A stretch of 39,961 nucleotides of DNA from Erysipelotrichaceae bacterium RD49 (GTDB taxonomy: Bacteria > Bacillota_I > Bacilli_A > Erysipelotrichales > Erysipelotrichaceae). Of the stretch, positions 8,149 to 16,113 are shown in pieces (the stretch's first letter is position 1; each line of letters begins with the position of its first letter). A program made the position numbers and the translations under genes. The DNA lies in assembly GCA_015233825.1 (NCBI GenBank), contig JADGIS010000005.1, forward strand, positions 1 to 39,961, in the 5' to 3' direction. Under the pieces are notes generated by a model. The model did not search any database, was not told the origin of the DNA, and was given only the letters and a program-made list of their open reading frames with translations.

Positions 8149-8840
8149 TCTTTCGAATCAGATGGTCTGCATCCCGAGCAGATCCACCGCTCTGATTTCA
8201 TTTCTTTTCGCTCTTTTTCCAGCTCTGGAATCGACTTCTCCAGCTGTTCTAGTTCAAATTCGTCAAGCGCTTTAAGCCTGTCTGATTTTTGTTTCGGGAA
8301 GTCGTAAACGCGGACTTCACAGTTTTTCATAAAGAAGGTCCGAAAGTCATCATTGGATAACCCATTGAAGTAGGCTTCAATAATGCGGGCAATGCCGCCA
8401 TGAGTCGTGATGAGAATATTCTCCCGTCTGGTCTTTTTGGATTCTTTGGTCAGGTCGTCCAAAAAGTGATAGACACGGGCCGCTACATCTAAATACGATT
8501 CGCCGTTTTCAAAGGGCATAAAGTACTCTTTCTTTTCGGCTTGATAGGTTTCATCTTCACGCCTGATCCCTTCGAAAATGCCGAAGTTCTGTTCGATCAG
8601 CCGCTTGTCGACTAAAATCGGGGCCGGATTGGTTTGAAAGCGGCAGACAGCCTGCGCGGTTTGATAGGCGCGCTTTAAAGGGGAAGAGTAAATCGCATCA
8701 AAATGAACGCCGCCAAGCTTAATTCCGGCTGTATCGGCCTGATGAAAACCGGTAGAATCCAGGGGCAGATCACTGCGGCCTAAAACATGGTTGATTTTAT
8801 TGCGGCTGGTCTGGCCATGCCGCATGACATAAAGTTTCAT
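8145..8840 (-). CDS. histidine phosphatase family protein (phosphoglycerate mutase-like)
   Basis: The 231-aa protein begins MKLYVMRHGQTSRN, the RHG motif whose His is phosphorylated in this superfamily. It has PLKRAYQTA for the second phosphate-binding Arg, an acidic catalytic region near residues 85-95, and TTHGGI with the second active-site His. The substrate cannot be told from sequence; CobC/PhoE/GpmB-like annotations are common for this type. A ~60-residue C-terminal extension rich in Glu and Lys ends with a CSGC. The start is preceded by AAAGGA. It is first in a two-gene unit with the GTPase-NYN fusion, overlapping it by 4 nt. Confidence 0.88.
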   Translation of the reverse strand: MKLYVMRHGQTSRNKINHVLGRSDLPLDSTGFHQADTAGIKLGGVHFDAIYSSPLKRAYQTAQAVCRFQTNPAPILVDKRLIEQNFGIFEGIRREDETYQAEKKEYFMPFENGESYLDVAARVYHFLDDLTKESKKTRRENILITTHGGIARIIEAYFNGLSNDDFRTFFMKNCEVRVYDFPKQKSDRLKALDEFELEQLEKSIPELEKERKEMKSERWICSGCRPSDSKE

Positions 8841-9344
8841 CGTAAATCCTTTCGAATCCCGTTCAACGGGAAGATATCGTTACCATGGAGTCCATGGATT
8901 TTTTTCATTCATAAAATAAATAATAAGGAATAGAGAAGGTGACCCTATCCTCGGCAAAAAAGTGAAAACAGTCTTCAGAAGGCGTGCAAAGCAGGGGAAG
9001 ATCTGCCGGAAATTGGGTAGGCAGAAATTTAGAGGCTCGTCTGTCTAGACAAATTAAGAATACGGCTATTCGTATAAGCTTAAGGGCATTTTACAAGAGA
9101 TTCAGCATTTTTCTTCTCTTTAACAGAATACCGAAGATTGAGACAACTGAGTCAAAACAAGAAATAAGAAAGTCATTTTGCTTCAAAAATGTCACTTGCA
9201 GGATACCGATAGTTCCTCAAAAAGAAATATAAACGATTTATATTTGTTTGAACTTGAAGATGGCTGCAGGTGGAGTGCTCAATCTCTTTCCATTCCGAAC
9301 AGTCCCGCCCTTCCAGAAAAGTGAGACCGGATAAAAAACAATAT
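8841..9344. other. intergenic region without a supported gene
   Basis: No coding sequence is convincing here. The 82-codon plus-strand frame at 8984-9232 lacks a ribosome binding site and any recognisable motif. Small inverted repeats lie at about 8869-8881 (CCCGTTCAACGGG) and 8883-8897 (CCATGG arms). The latter is followed by seven T residues on the plus strand. Confidence 0.5.
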
Positions 9345-9377
9345 CAAAAAAAAGCGGCCTACCGAAGTAAGCCGCTG
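9345..9377 (-). terminator. tRNA-Lys terminator
   Basis: On the minus strand AGCGGCTTAC pairs with GTAGGCCGCT around a TTCG tetraloop, followed by eight T residues. It begins 13 bp after the tRNA 3' end, so the tRNA is a single-gene transcript. Confidence 0.9.
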
Positions 9378-9389
9378 TTGATTTTGAAG

Positions 9390-9465
9390 TGGTGGATCCT
9401 TAGGGATTCGAACCCTAGACCCACTGATTAAGAGTCAGTTGCTCTGCCAACTGAGCTAAGGATCC
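9390..9465 (-). tRNA. trnK: tRNA-Lys (anticodon CTT)
   Basis: The minus strand encodes a 76-nt cloverleaf. The acceptor arms GGATCCT and AGGATCC pair fully. The D arm contains AGCTCAGTTGGCAGAGC. The anticodon stem ACTGA/TCAGT encloses loop CTCTTAA, giving anticodon CTT. The T arm contains GGTTCGAATCC. The 3' CCA is encoded. The neighbouring terminator and promoters indicate independent transcription. Confidence 0.98.
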
Positions 9466-9473
9466 AGTAACTG

Positions 9474-9501
9474 CTTCACTATCTTAGCACAGCTTTGATG
9501 A
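9474..9501 (-). promoter_or_regulatory. proximal promoter of tRNA-Lys
   Basis: On the minus strand TTGAAT and TAAGAT are separated by 16 bp, with TGC in front of the -10 (an extended -10). The -10 lies about 13 bp before the tRNA 5' end. Confidence 0.55.
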
Positions 9502-9581
9502 AATTCAAGAAGAATCCCAGAAAAAGTTTGGCTGAAGTTGTGAGCGGCCGCAAGCAGTGCGCTCTCACTTGCGACTCGATT

Positions 9582-9610
9582 ATTCTAACAGAATTTTGAA
9601 ATACTGACAA
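9582..9610 (-). promoter_or_regulatory. distal promoter toward tRNA-Lys
   Basis: On the minus strand TTGTCA and TAGAAT are separated by exactly 17 bp, each matching the sigma-A consensus at five of six positions. Nothing else lies between it and the tRNA, so the tRNA probably has tandem promoters. Confidence 0.6.
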
Positions 9611-9672
9611 GATTTTTCTCTTTAACAAGTGAAAAAGAATGCCTTGAAAATCAATTCCGGTAAAAAACGGCC

Positions 9673-9701
9673 TTGTTTGCCCAGCACGGTCTGCCTATCA
9701 T
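9673..9701 (+). promoter_or_regulatory. candidate promoter of MupG-like gene
   Basis: TTGTTT and TATCAT are separated by 17 bp. The -10 is a five-of-six match but the -35 is weak. It lies 44 bp before the start codon. Confidence 0.4.
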
Positions 9702-9744
9702 CTTAAATAGAAATGCTTACATCTCATGAATGAGGAGGACAATT

Positions 9745-10833
9745 ATGGCTCGTTTAGGAATTTCCGTCTATCCGGAACATGATTCAATGGAGAATATTAA
9801 AAAGTATGTGGATCTTGCCAGTAAATATGGCTACTCCCGTATTTTCTCCTGCCTGCTTTCGATTGAAGGCAAAAATAAAGAACAACTCATCGAAGAATTT
9901 CGAGGGCTCAATGACTTCGCTCACGAGCGCGGCATGGAAGTTTTTCTTGATATTGCCCCCAATGTCTTGAACAATCTGGGCGTTGAATGGAATGACCTGC
10001 AGTTTTTTAAAGATATGCACGCCGATGGCATCCGCTTAGACCAAGGCTTTACCGGTATGGAAGAAGCCTTGATGACAACGAACCCCCAGGGATTGAAAAT
10101 TGAACTGAATGCCAGCAATCTGGACGGTTATATTGACAATGTCTGCATGCACCATCCTGACCGCGCCCATTTGACGACCTGCCACAACTTCTATCCCATG
10201 CGTTATTCAGGTCTGTCACTGGATCATTTTCGCAAATGCAACAAAGCCATTAAGAAAAACAACTTGCCGATTGCTGCTTTCATCGGCTCGAATCATCCAG
10301 ATGCCTTTGGTCCGTGGCCGGTAAAAGAAGGACTGGTTACTTTAGAAGACCATCGCGATCTGCCTTTGGATGCCCAAGCCAGGCTTTTAATTGCCGAAGG
10401 GGATGTCGATGATATTCTGATCTCCAACTGCTATCCAACCGAAGAAGAACTGGCGGCTGTGGCCAAGCTGCAGCCAGGCATTCTCAATCTCAAGCCGGTT
10501 CTGGAAAAAGAATTGACCGAAGTCGAACGCAAGATTTTGTACGAGCATCCTCACTTTGTACGCGGCGATATGTCCGAATACAGTGCCCGCTCGACCATGC
10601 CGCGAGTGACTTTTGCCAAAGAGAGCATCGCCCCAGCCAATAACCGGGAAATCAAACGCGGCGATCTGGTCATCTTCAACGATGGCTATGGCCGCTATAA
10701 AGGGGAACTGCATGTCGTCTTAAAAGATATGCCAGCGGATGATCGCAAAAACGTAATCGGCCATATTCCGCCTGAAGAACTTCATTTACTGGATGCCCTT
10801 AAACCATGGGCACCTTTCAAAATCGTCGAATAG
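9745..10833 (+). CDS. MupG/DUF871 family protein, probable 6-phospho-N-acetylmuramidase
   Basis: The 362-aa protein belongs to the DUF871 family. Its N-terminal TIM barrel starts MARLGISVYPEH and includes RIFSCLLS, FLDIAPNVL, IRLDQGFTG, LNASN and NFYPMRYSGLS. Its C-terminal beta domain contains RGDLVIFNDGYGRYKGE. The characterised member, Staphylococcus aureus MupG, splits MurNAc-6P-GlcNAc taken up by a PTS during cell-wall recycling. No PTS component or murQ lies nearby, so the substrate here is inferred. The start was set at the ATG that follows GAGGAGGA by 6 nt, not at the in-frame ATG inside that site. It appears monocistronic. Confidence 0.85.
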   Translation: MARLGISVYPEHDSMENIKKYVDLASKYGYSRIFSCLLSIEGKNKEQLIEEFRGLNDFAHERGMEVFLDIAPNVLNNLGVEWNDLQFFKDMHADGIRLDQGFTGMEEALMTTNPQGLKIELNASNLDGYIDNVCMHHPDRAHLTTCHNFYPMRYSGLSLDHFRKCNKAIKKNNLPIAAFIGSNHPDAFGPWPVKEGLVTLEDHRDLPLDAQARLLIAEGDVDDILISNCYPTEEELAAVAKLQPGILNLKPVLEKELTEVERKILYEHPHFVRGDMSEYSARSTMPRVTFAKESIAPANNREIKRGDLVIFNDGYGRYKGELHVVLKDMPADDRKNVIGHIPPEELHLLDALKPWAPFKIVE

Positions 10834-10886
10834 GCTTTCGATCAAGTTCAATCAGATGTTTGATCGATCGTTCACCGCCGGAGTTC

Positions 10887-10917
10887 AAACTGTCCGATCT
10901 TCGATCGGGCAGTTTTT
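10887..10917 (+). terminator. terminator after MupG-like gene
   Basis: AAACTGTCCGAT and ATCGGGCAGTTT pair along 12 bp with one G-T around loop CTTCG, ending in five T residues. It lies 54 bp after the stop codon. Confidence 0.85.
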
Positions 10918-11023
10918 CGGTATTTGTGGTCAACGAACAGTTGAAGAGGAAAGAAGATGGTTTTACGATTTGAAAGAAGCTACTTAAAATGGCCGTATAG
11001 CCAGACAGAAAGAAGGGCAGCTT

Positions 11024-11527
11024 ATGTTAGTGACAACCCTTGGCTATTTATGCCACGATGACAAGGTACTGATGCTGCATCGCATCAAGAAGAAAAATGA
11101 TATCAACCAGGACAAATGGATCGGCATTGGCGGCAAGCTGGAAGATGGCGAAACCGTTCTGGCCTGTATGAAACGGGAATGCAAAGAAGAGACGGGATTG
11201 ACTTGGAAAGACCCAGTGCTTCGGGCGATCATTACGTTCAATTTTAAAAAGAATCCTGAAGATGAGCTGTTTTCGGAATTGATGTGCCTGTATACCGGAA
11301 GTGAATATGAAGGAAGCCTGGCAGACTGTCCGGAAGGAGAGTTGGTTTGGAAGACATGGGATGAGATTCGAGAGCTCAATCTATGGAAGGGAGATCTGAT
11401 CTTTCTTTACTATATGCTGCAAAATATTCCTTTGTTTTATATGGAAGTCAACTATCTTGGCGACAAACTGATTTCAGCGACTCTCAATGAAAAACCAGTT
11501 GATTTAGACGATCCAAGGTGGGATTAG
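11024..11527 (+). CDS. Nudix hydrolase (MutT/8-oxo-dGTP diphosphatase-like)
   Basis: The 167-aa product has a complete Nudix box: GKLEDGE, seven residues, then RECKEETGL. This coordinates Mg2+ for cleavage of a nucleoside diphosphate linked to another moiety. The N-terminal TTLGYLCHDDKVLMLHR and the following WIGIGGK are typical of MutT-like sanitisers annotated as 8-oxo-dGTP diphosphatase, though substrate cannot be fixed by sequence. The start is preceded by AGAAGGG. It sits alone between two transcription units. Confidence 0.88.
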   Translation: MLVTTLGYLCHDDKVLMLHRIKKKNDINQDKWIGIGGKLEDGETVLACMKRECKEETGLTWKDPVLRAIITFNFKKNPEDELFSELMCLYTGSEYEGSLADCPEGELVWKTWDEIRELNLWKGDLIFLYYMLQNIPLFYMEVNYLGDKLISATLNEKPVDLDDPRWD

Positions 11528-11631
11528 AATTCTGCCTTTCATTCTTGATGCTGAAGCAAGCCAAAAACGGGACTCGAAAATGGGTTGAAGATGGTAAAAA
11601 TAGTGGAAATTATCAAAATTGCGGCCTTGGT

Positions 11632-11660
11632 TTGACACACGCTGACAATTTGGCTATGAT
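11632..11660 (+). promoter_or_regulatory. promoter of infC-rpmI-rplT
   Basis: A perfect TTGACA -35 and a TATGAT -10 are separated by 17 bp. Transcription would start near 11667, giving a ~150-nt leader before infC. Confidence 0.88.
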
Positions 11661-11686
11661 AGCTCGGTAAGAAATGGAAAGAAGAA

Positions 11687-11792
11687 GCACCCCTTCTCAC
11701 CTGATGTATTCTGATACATGGGTTCGATGCCATTCGAATTCCAAACGATTCGAAAACGGTATACGACGGGTGCGCTCTGCGCCCATTTTTTT
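11687..11792 (+). promoter_or_regulatory. infC leader attenuator (L20-leader type)
   Basis: GGGTGC (11768-11773) can pair with GCGCCC (11779-11784) to form an intrinsic terminator followed by ATTTTTTT. The same GGGTGC can instead pair with GCACCC at 11687-11692, which would prevent the terminator. Mutually exclusive pairing at this position, before infC-rpmI-rplT, matches the autoregulatory leader where ribosomal protein L20 stabilises the terminator. The L20 contact nucleotides were not verified. Confidence 0.7.
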
Positions 11793-11819
11793 ATGGATTC
11801 ATTGAAAGGAAGGTATTCA

Positions 11820-12389
11820 ATTATCAATAACCGAAAAGTTGTCCCTAACAATGTCAACGATGATCTTTATAATGAGAAGATTCCATTTAGAGAAGTTCTG
11901 GTCATCGATGCCAACGGAAAACAATTAGGAGTTAAATCCAGAAATGAGGCTCTGGACATTGCGTACAGACAAAATCTGGATCTGCTTTGTGTTGCTCCTA
12001 AAGCTCGTCCAGCTGTATGTAAAGTGCTCAACTATGGCAAATACCATTTTGAGCAGCAGAAAAAAGAAAAGGAAGCCAAGCGCAAACAGCATACTGTAGA
12101 GCTGAAGTCGCTCCGTCTTTCTCCTGTTGTGGATACGCATGATTTTGAAACCAAGCTCCGCCAGGTTCGTAAGTGGATTGAGCAGGGCATGAAAGTCAAA
12201 ATTGATATGCGATTCCGCGGACGTATGATGACGCGCCAGGATGTTGGCCGCCAGATTATGAACGACTTTCTTGAGCAGGTAAAGGATATCGCTGTGGTGG
12301 AAAAGAAACCATCACTTGAAGGCAACGTAATGTCCATCGTCCTTGCCCCGCAGAAAAAGAAACAGGCTCCAGCGCCTGAAAAGAACTGA
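11820..12389 (+). CDS. infC: translation initiation factor IF-3
   Basis: IF-3 binds the 30S subunit, blocks premature subunit joining and proofreads the start codon. The 189-aa product has the N-domain motif FREVLVIDANGKQLG, a basic linker (EQQKKEKEAKRKQ) and the C-domain with RFRGRMMTRQD. The start is an ATT codon at 11820, six nt after GGAAGG. The only nearby ATG (11793) lies directly after the terminator T-run without a ribosome binding site. Non-ATG starts are the rule for infC and allow IF-3 to repress its own translation. rpmI follows after 22 bp. Confidence 0.93.
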   Translation: MINNRKVVPNNVNDDLYNEKIPFREVLVIDANGKQLGVKSRNEALDIAYRQNLDLLCVAPKARPAVCKVLNYGKYHFEQQKKEKEAKRKQHTVELKSLRLSPVVDTHDFETKLRQVRKWIEQGMKVKIDMRFRGRMMTRQDVGRQIMNDFLEQVKDIAVVEKKPSLEGNVMSIVLAPQKKKQAPAPEKN

Positions 12390-12411
12390 ACCATAAAGAA
12401 GGAGAATTCAC

Positions 12412-12606
12412 ATGCCAAAAATGAAAAGCCATAGAGGTCTGGCAAAACGTGTTAAAAAGACCGGATCCGGAAAACTGAAAAGACACCACGCTTATACTTC
12501 TCATCGTTTCCATGGAAAAACGAAAGACCAGAGACGTCATTTAGCAAAATCTGGAGTGGTTTCCGAAAGCGACTACAAACGGATTAAACAGATGCTTGTG
12601 AAATAA
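12412..12606 (+). CDS. rpmI: 50S ribosomal protein L35
   Basis: The 64-aa, very basic protein begins [20 protein letters not shown] and contains [11 protein letters not shown], the standard bacterial L35 sequence. Length matches the family. An AGAAGGAGA site precedes the start. It sits between infC and rplT, the usual order, and is probably co-regulated through the infC leader. Confidence 0.98.
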   Translation: MPKMKSHRGLAKRVKKTGSGKLKRHHAYTSHRFHGKTKDQRRHLAKSGVVSESDYKRIKQMLVK

Positions 12607-12623
12607 GAGGAGGATAAGAAAAC

Positions 12624-12983
12624 ATGCCAAGAGTAAAAGGTGGAGTAGTTTCCCGCAGAAGAAGAAAAAAAGTCTTAAAACTTGCCAAAGGTTACTTTGG
12701 AAGTAAACATACCCTGTACAAAACTGCCAATGAGCAGGTAATGCACAGCTTTAAATATGCTTACAACGACCGTCGTAAACTGAAAGGCAATATGCGTAAA
12801 ATCTGGATTGCCCGTATCAACGCCGCAGCCCGTATGAACGATATTTCCTATTCAAAACTGATGCACGGTTTGAAATTAGCCAATATCGACATCAACCGTA
12901 AGATGCTGTCCGAAATGGCGATCCATGATGCGGAAGGTTTCACAAAAATTGTTGATGAAGCCAAAGCCGCTCTTGCGAAGTAA
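12624..12983 (+). CDS. rplT: 50S ribosomal protein L20
   Basis: The 119-aa product begins [19 protein letters not shown] and contains [10 protein letters not shown], the canonical L20 signature. L20 binds 23S rRNA early in 50S assembly and in Bacillota also represses this operon by binding the infC leader. GAGGAGGA precedes the start. It is the last gene of the unit, followed by a strong terminator. Confidence 0.98.
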   Translation: MPRVKGGVVSRRRRKKVLKLAKGYFGSKHTLYKTANEQVMHSFKYAYNDRRKLKGNMRKIWIARINAAARMNDISYSKLMHGLKLANIDINRKMLSEMAIHDAEGFTKIVDEAKAALAK

Positions 12984-13020
12984 GCTTGATTTCAGGCCTG
13001 GATCCATTGGATGATCTCTC

Positions 13021-13080
13021 AAGAGGTTTAAAGATTCTGATTCGTCAGAATGTTTAAACCTCTTTTTTTTTTTTTTTTTT
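13021..13080 (+). terminator. terminator of infC-rpmI-rplT with 18-T run
   Basis: AAGAGGTTTAAA pairs with TTTAAACCTCTT. An inner stem TTCTGA/TCAGAA closes on a TTCG tetraloop. Eighteen consecutive T residues (13063-13080) follow, far more than termination needs. Confidence 0.93.
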
Positions 13081-13686
13081 ATCTTTTGCTTGATTAGCGG
13101 GTGACCAGAAGAAAAAGAGTGAACAGATAATTGGGGATGTTGGACTGTCATTAGATTTGAATAAGGACAAACGGTGGTTCTAAAACGCTGATTGAAAAAA
13201 TCAATCCAGAAGCAGACAAGGGATCAGATCTTGAGACAACCGGCTCTCATTCTGGCCGAAGCGGTTCAAAGGCGCACAAAAAACCAACACTTTGCCATCA
13301 CTTCCTGCAAACGGTTCCGACGATAAAATTTGGGTAGAAAATCCGATATCTAAAGTACAGAAGCTAAAAACAGCATCTATATAAATCAAAAAGATCTTTA
13401 TCATTTCCCATAACTGTTCAAAATAAAATATTAAGACATCCGATTGGATACTAAGAAGCTGAAATTCATGTACGTCACCATTACAATGTTAAAGGAATAA
13501 ATTTATATTAAATCATGAATTAATCTATAATACAAAAATAACAAGCGAAATACAAAAATAAATAACACAAAAGTAATAAATATAGTAGAATGAAACAATT
13601 TTAATATGAAGCGTAAGTAGACATCTGAAGGGTGGTTTAGTATTGTAAGTCACACAGCAACATTAAATTGGAAAGGTGTCAAGATT
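13081..13686. other. AT-rich intergenic region with direct repeats
   Basis: No gene is supported between the rplT terminator and the BlaI-like gene. From about 13400 the sequence is markedly AT-rich. The direct repeat TACAAAAATAA occurs at 13531-13541 and 13551-13561, a spacing of 20 bp or about two helical turns. A perfect TATAAT lies at 13526-13531, just before the first copy, but no good -35 accompanies it. Confidence 0.5.
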
Positions 13687-14364
13687 ATGTCATACAACCT
13701 TACAGGAAAAGAATTAGAAATCATGCTTACCATTTGGGATTTTGGCGAGCCAGTTGGAATTGCGGATCTGAAAAGCCAGTATCGCCAGCGATATAATGGG
13801 CAGGAACTTAACCGCAATACCGCAAATGCTGTCCTGACCAGACTCGCGAAAATTGGAATGATTGATGTCAATGGATTTTCTTACTCTGGAAATGCCTTGA
13901 CCAGGATGTATTCACCATGCCTCACAAAAGAAGAATATTTCGCTGGTTTTTTTGATAATGAACCGGAACGTGCCAACATGATTGCTTATCTGGCTGGGCG
14001 GATTGAAGAGCCATCTACGTTGAAGGTTGTTAAAAAAGCAGTCAATCAGGTTCCCAACCCAGCTCCCAGATCGGCAAATGGGGAAGTGATCGAGTATACC
14101 AACCTGCTGGATCCAGATTTTTCAATCGCCGCGGCGGAACAAAAAGCCCGCTACGAAGCCAAAGAAGCCCAAACCTATCCAGTGATCGAAAAGAATTATG
14201 CCCAACGAGTGACCGCAGCACCGATTATTACACAAGATGAAAAACTGGATCCCGAAAGCCGCAAGGAATGGATTGAAAAGCTCAAGCCATTCAGACGGCA
14301 GAGCAATCCTGAATTTTCCAAACAGGAAGATCTTCAAGACGATGACGGTAAGAACCGTTCATAA
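13687..14364 (+). CDS. BlaI/MecI-like winged-helix transcriptional regulator
   Basis: Residues 1-~85 of this 225-aa protein resemble the DNA-binding domain of BlaI/MecI/CopY repressors: LTGKELEIMLTIWDFGEP, then a recognition helix region NRNTANAVLTRLAKIGMI and a wing ending near YSPCLTKEEY. The remaining ~140 residues are not part of the usual dimerisation domain. They look poorly ordered and charged, ending KPFRRQSNPEFSKQ and an acidic tail. Typical BlaI proteins are about 120-130 aa, so this is an extended variant. No BlaR1-type sensor or beta-lactamase is nearby, so the target is unknown. GGAAAGG precedes the start. Confidence 0.68.
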   Translation: MSYNLTGKELEIMLTIWDFGEPVGIADLKSQYRQRYNGQELNRNTANAVLTRLAKIGMIDVNGFSYSGNALTRMYSPCLTKEEYFAGFFDNEPERANMIAYLAGRIEEPSTLKVVKKAVNQVPNPAPRSANGEVIEYTNLLDPDFSIAAAEQKARYEAKEAQTYPVIEKNYAQRVTAAPIITQDEKLDPESRKEWIEKLKPFRRQSNPEFSKQEDLQDDDGKNRS

Positions 14365-14422
14365 ACTTCTGTCCAAAACTTGGCTTTTTCATGATCATGA
14401 AAAGCTGAACAGAATCAAATGT

Positions 14423-14474
14423 ACACCTCAGACATCAATTCATCACGATTGGTTCGTTTGAGGTGTTTTCTTTG
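14423..14474 (+). terminator. terminator after BlaI-like gene
   Basis: ACACCTCA and TGAGGTGT form an 8-bp stem enclosing a partly paired 28-nt loop (ATCAAT/ATTGGT), followed by TTTCTTT. It lies 59 bp beyond the stop codon. Confidence 0.6.
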
Positions 14475-14561
14475 AGTGAGGCTCAAAAACGATGAAGAAG
14501 CTTTCTTCAATCTTTTCTCAGCTTTCCAAGCGGTTCAAAGCATCCAGGTGAACATGAACCC

Positions 14562-14581
14562 CCCCACCAGTAGAGGTGGGG
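14562..14581. repeat. GC-rich hairpin in the BlaI-purB intergenic region
   Basis: CCCCACC and GGTGGGG form a perfect 7-bp stem around AGTAGA. It has no T-run in either direction and lies 25 bp from the purB terminator. It may be the remnant end of a hairpin-bounded element, but no transposase is present. Confidence 0.4.
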
Positions 14582-14600
14582 AGTGCTTGCCCATGGCTGT

Positions 14601-14626
14601 TAAAAAGCCAGCATCTTCATGCTGGC
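14601..14626 (-). terminator. terminator of purC-purB
   Basis: On the minus strand GCCAGCAT and ATGCTGGC form an 8-bp stem with a 4-nt loop, followed by five T residues. It lies about 50 bp past the purB stop codon. Confidence 0.8.
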
Positions 14627-14676
14627 AGGAATTCTTGAAAATGAATGATATCAACGAACGATTGTTGGCAGTAAAG

Positions 14677-16113
14677 CTAAACATTGATTTCAGCGCTTAA
14701 AGCGGCTGCTTCCGGGTGCTTTTCTAAAATCGGGTCCACTACGTTGGCAAAGAACTCAGCAGTCTGCTCAGGCGCACGGCCGACATATAAAGATGGATTC
14801 ATGCGCGCTTCTAATTCTTCTAAGGTTAAGGGAAAACGTTCATCATTGGCAATCCGTTCAAGCAGATCGTTTTCCAAGCCCAGTTCTTTAACCTGACGGG
14901 CAGCAGCCATGGAATGAACTCGAATGGCTTCATGCAGTTCCTGGCGGTCACCACCGGCTTTTACGGCATCCATCATAATGTTTTCGGTTGCCATAAATGG
15001 AAGTTCTTTGCGCAGGTCGGCTTCGATGACTTTTGGATAGACAACCAAACCATCGGTGATGTTCAAGTACAAATCCAAAATCGCATCAGCAGCTAAAAAG
15101 CCTTCGGCAATCGAAATCCGTTTGTTGGCCGAATCATCCAAAGTCCGTTCAAACCACTGGGTGCTGGCGGTTAATGCGGGATTCATCGTATCAGAAATCA
15201 GATAATTGGCTAAAGCTGCCATCCGTTCGGAGCGCATCGGGTTGCGTTTATAGGCCATAGCTGAAGAGCCGATCTGGCCTTTTTCAAATGGTTCTTCCAT
15301 TTCTTTTTTATGCTGGAGCAGACGCAGGTCATTGGAGAACTTGTGAGCAGACTGGGCAATGCCGCTTAACGCTTGCAGCACCTGGGTATCGTATTTGCGA
15401 GGATACGTCTGGCCCGAAACTGCAAACCAGTTATCATAGCCCATCTTGTTGCAGATCCGCTCGTCAATTTCAGCGGCTTTGGCGCTGTCGCCATCAAAGA
15501 GCTCTAAGAAGGAAGCCTGGGTTCCAGTGGTCCCTTTCTGGCCGAGCAGTTTTTTGTTAGCCAGCAGCCAGTCAATGGTTTCATAATCCATGACCAGATC
15601 CTGGGCCCACAAGGAAGCACGTTTGCCGACTGTTGTCGGCTGGGCTGGCTGAAAGTGAGTAAAAGCCAGGGCAGGCATGTCTTTATATTCAAGCGCAAAA
15701 TGCTTTAAGCGGGCCAGAACAGCAGCCAGTTTTTTCTGGATCAGTTCCAGGCCTTCATGCATAATGATCAAATCCGTGTTGTCGCCGACATAACAGCTGG
15801 TGGCGCCTAAATGGATAATGCCTTTGGCGGATGGTGCCTGCAGGCCATACGCGTAGACATGGCTCATGACATCATGGCGGACAATGGCTTCTCTTGCTTT
15901 GGCATCATCGTAGTTGATGTCTTTGGCATTTGCTTTGAGCTGGGCAATCTGCTCATCGGTAATGGGCAGCCCCATTTCCTGTTCAGCTTCAGCCAAAGCA
16001 ATCCAAAGCTTGCGCCAGGTCTGAAATTTTTTCTCTTCTGAAAACAGGTATTTCATTTCCTGGCTGGCGTAGCGTCCCGCAAATGGAGACTGGTAAATGG
16101 TATGGTTACTCAT
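14677..16113 (-). CDS. purB: adenylosuccinate lyase
   Basis: PurB splits SAICAR to AICAR plus fumarate, and adenylosuccinate to AMP plus fumarate. The 478-aa protein belongs to the fumarase/aspartase superfamily. The signature loop GSSAMAYKRNPMRSE holds the catalytic Ser. HLGATSCYVGDN and a TTVGKRASLW region supply further substrate contacts. It overlaps purC by 4 nt, and the two form a leftward operon divergent from the main purine operon. Confidence 0.97.
   Translation of the reverse strand: MSNHTIYQSPFAGRYASQEMKYLFSEEKKFQTWRKLWIALAEAEQEMGLPITDEQIAQLKANAKDINYDDAKAREAIVRHDVMSHVYAYGLQAPSAKGIIHLGATSCYVGDNTDLIIMHEGLELIQKKLAAVLARLKHFALEYKDMPALAFTHFQPAQPTTVGKRASLWAQDLVMDYETIDWLLANKKLLGQKGTTGTQASFLELFDGDSAKAAEIDERICNKMGYDNWFAVSGQTYPRKYDTQVLQALSGIAQSAHKFSNDLRLLQHKKEMEEPFEKGQIGSSAMAYKRNPMRSERMAALANYLISDTMNPALTASTQWFERTLDDSANKRISIAEGFLAADAILDLYLNITDGLVVYPKVIEADLRKELPFMATENIMMDAVKAGGDRQELHEAIRVHSMAAARQVKELGLENDLLERIANDERFPLTLEELEARMNPSLYVGRAPEQTAEFFANVVDPILEKHPEAAALSAEINV

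Noticed and set aside
8984-9232. 82-codon plus-strand frame
   Set aside because: No ribosome binding site, no known motif, and AT-rich composition unlike the neighbouring genes.
9280-9310. CCATTCCGAACAG resembling a 5S rRNA segment
   Set aside because: Only about 13 bases match, and the flanking sequence does not fold or align as 5S rRNA.
14476-14700. 74-codon plus-strand frame
   Set aside because: It runs through two hairpins and the purB terminator and lacks a ribosome binding site.
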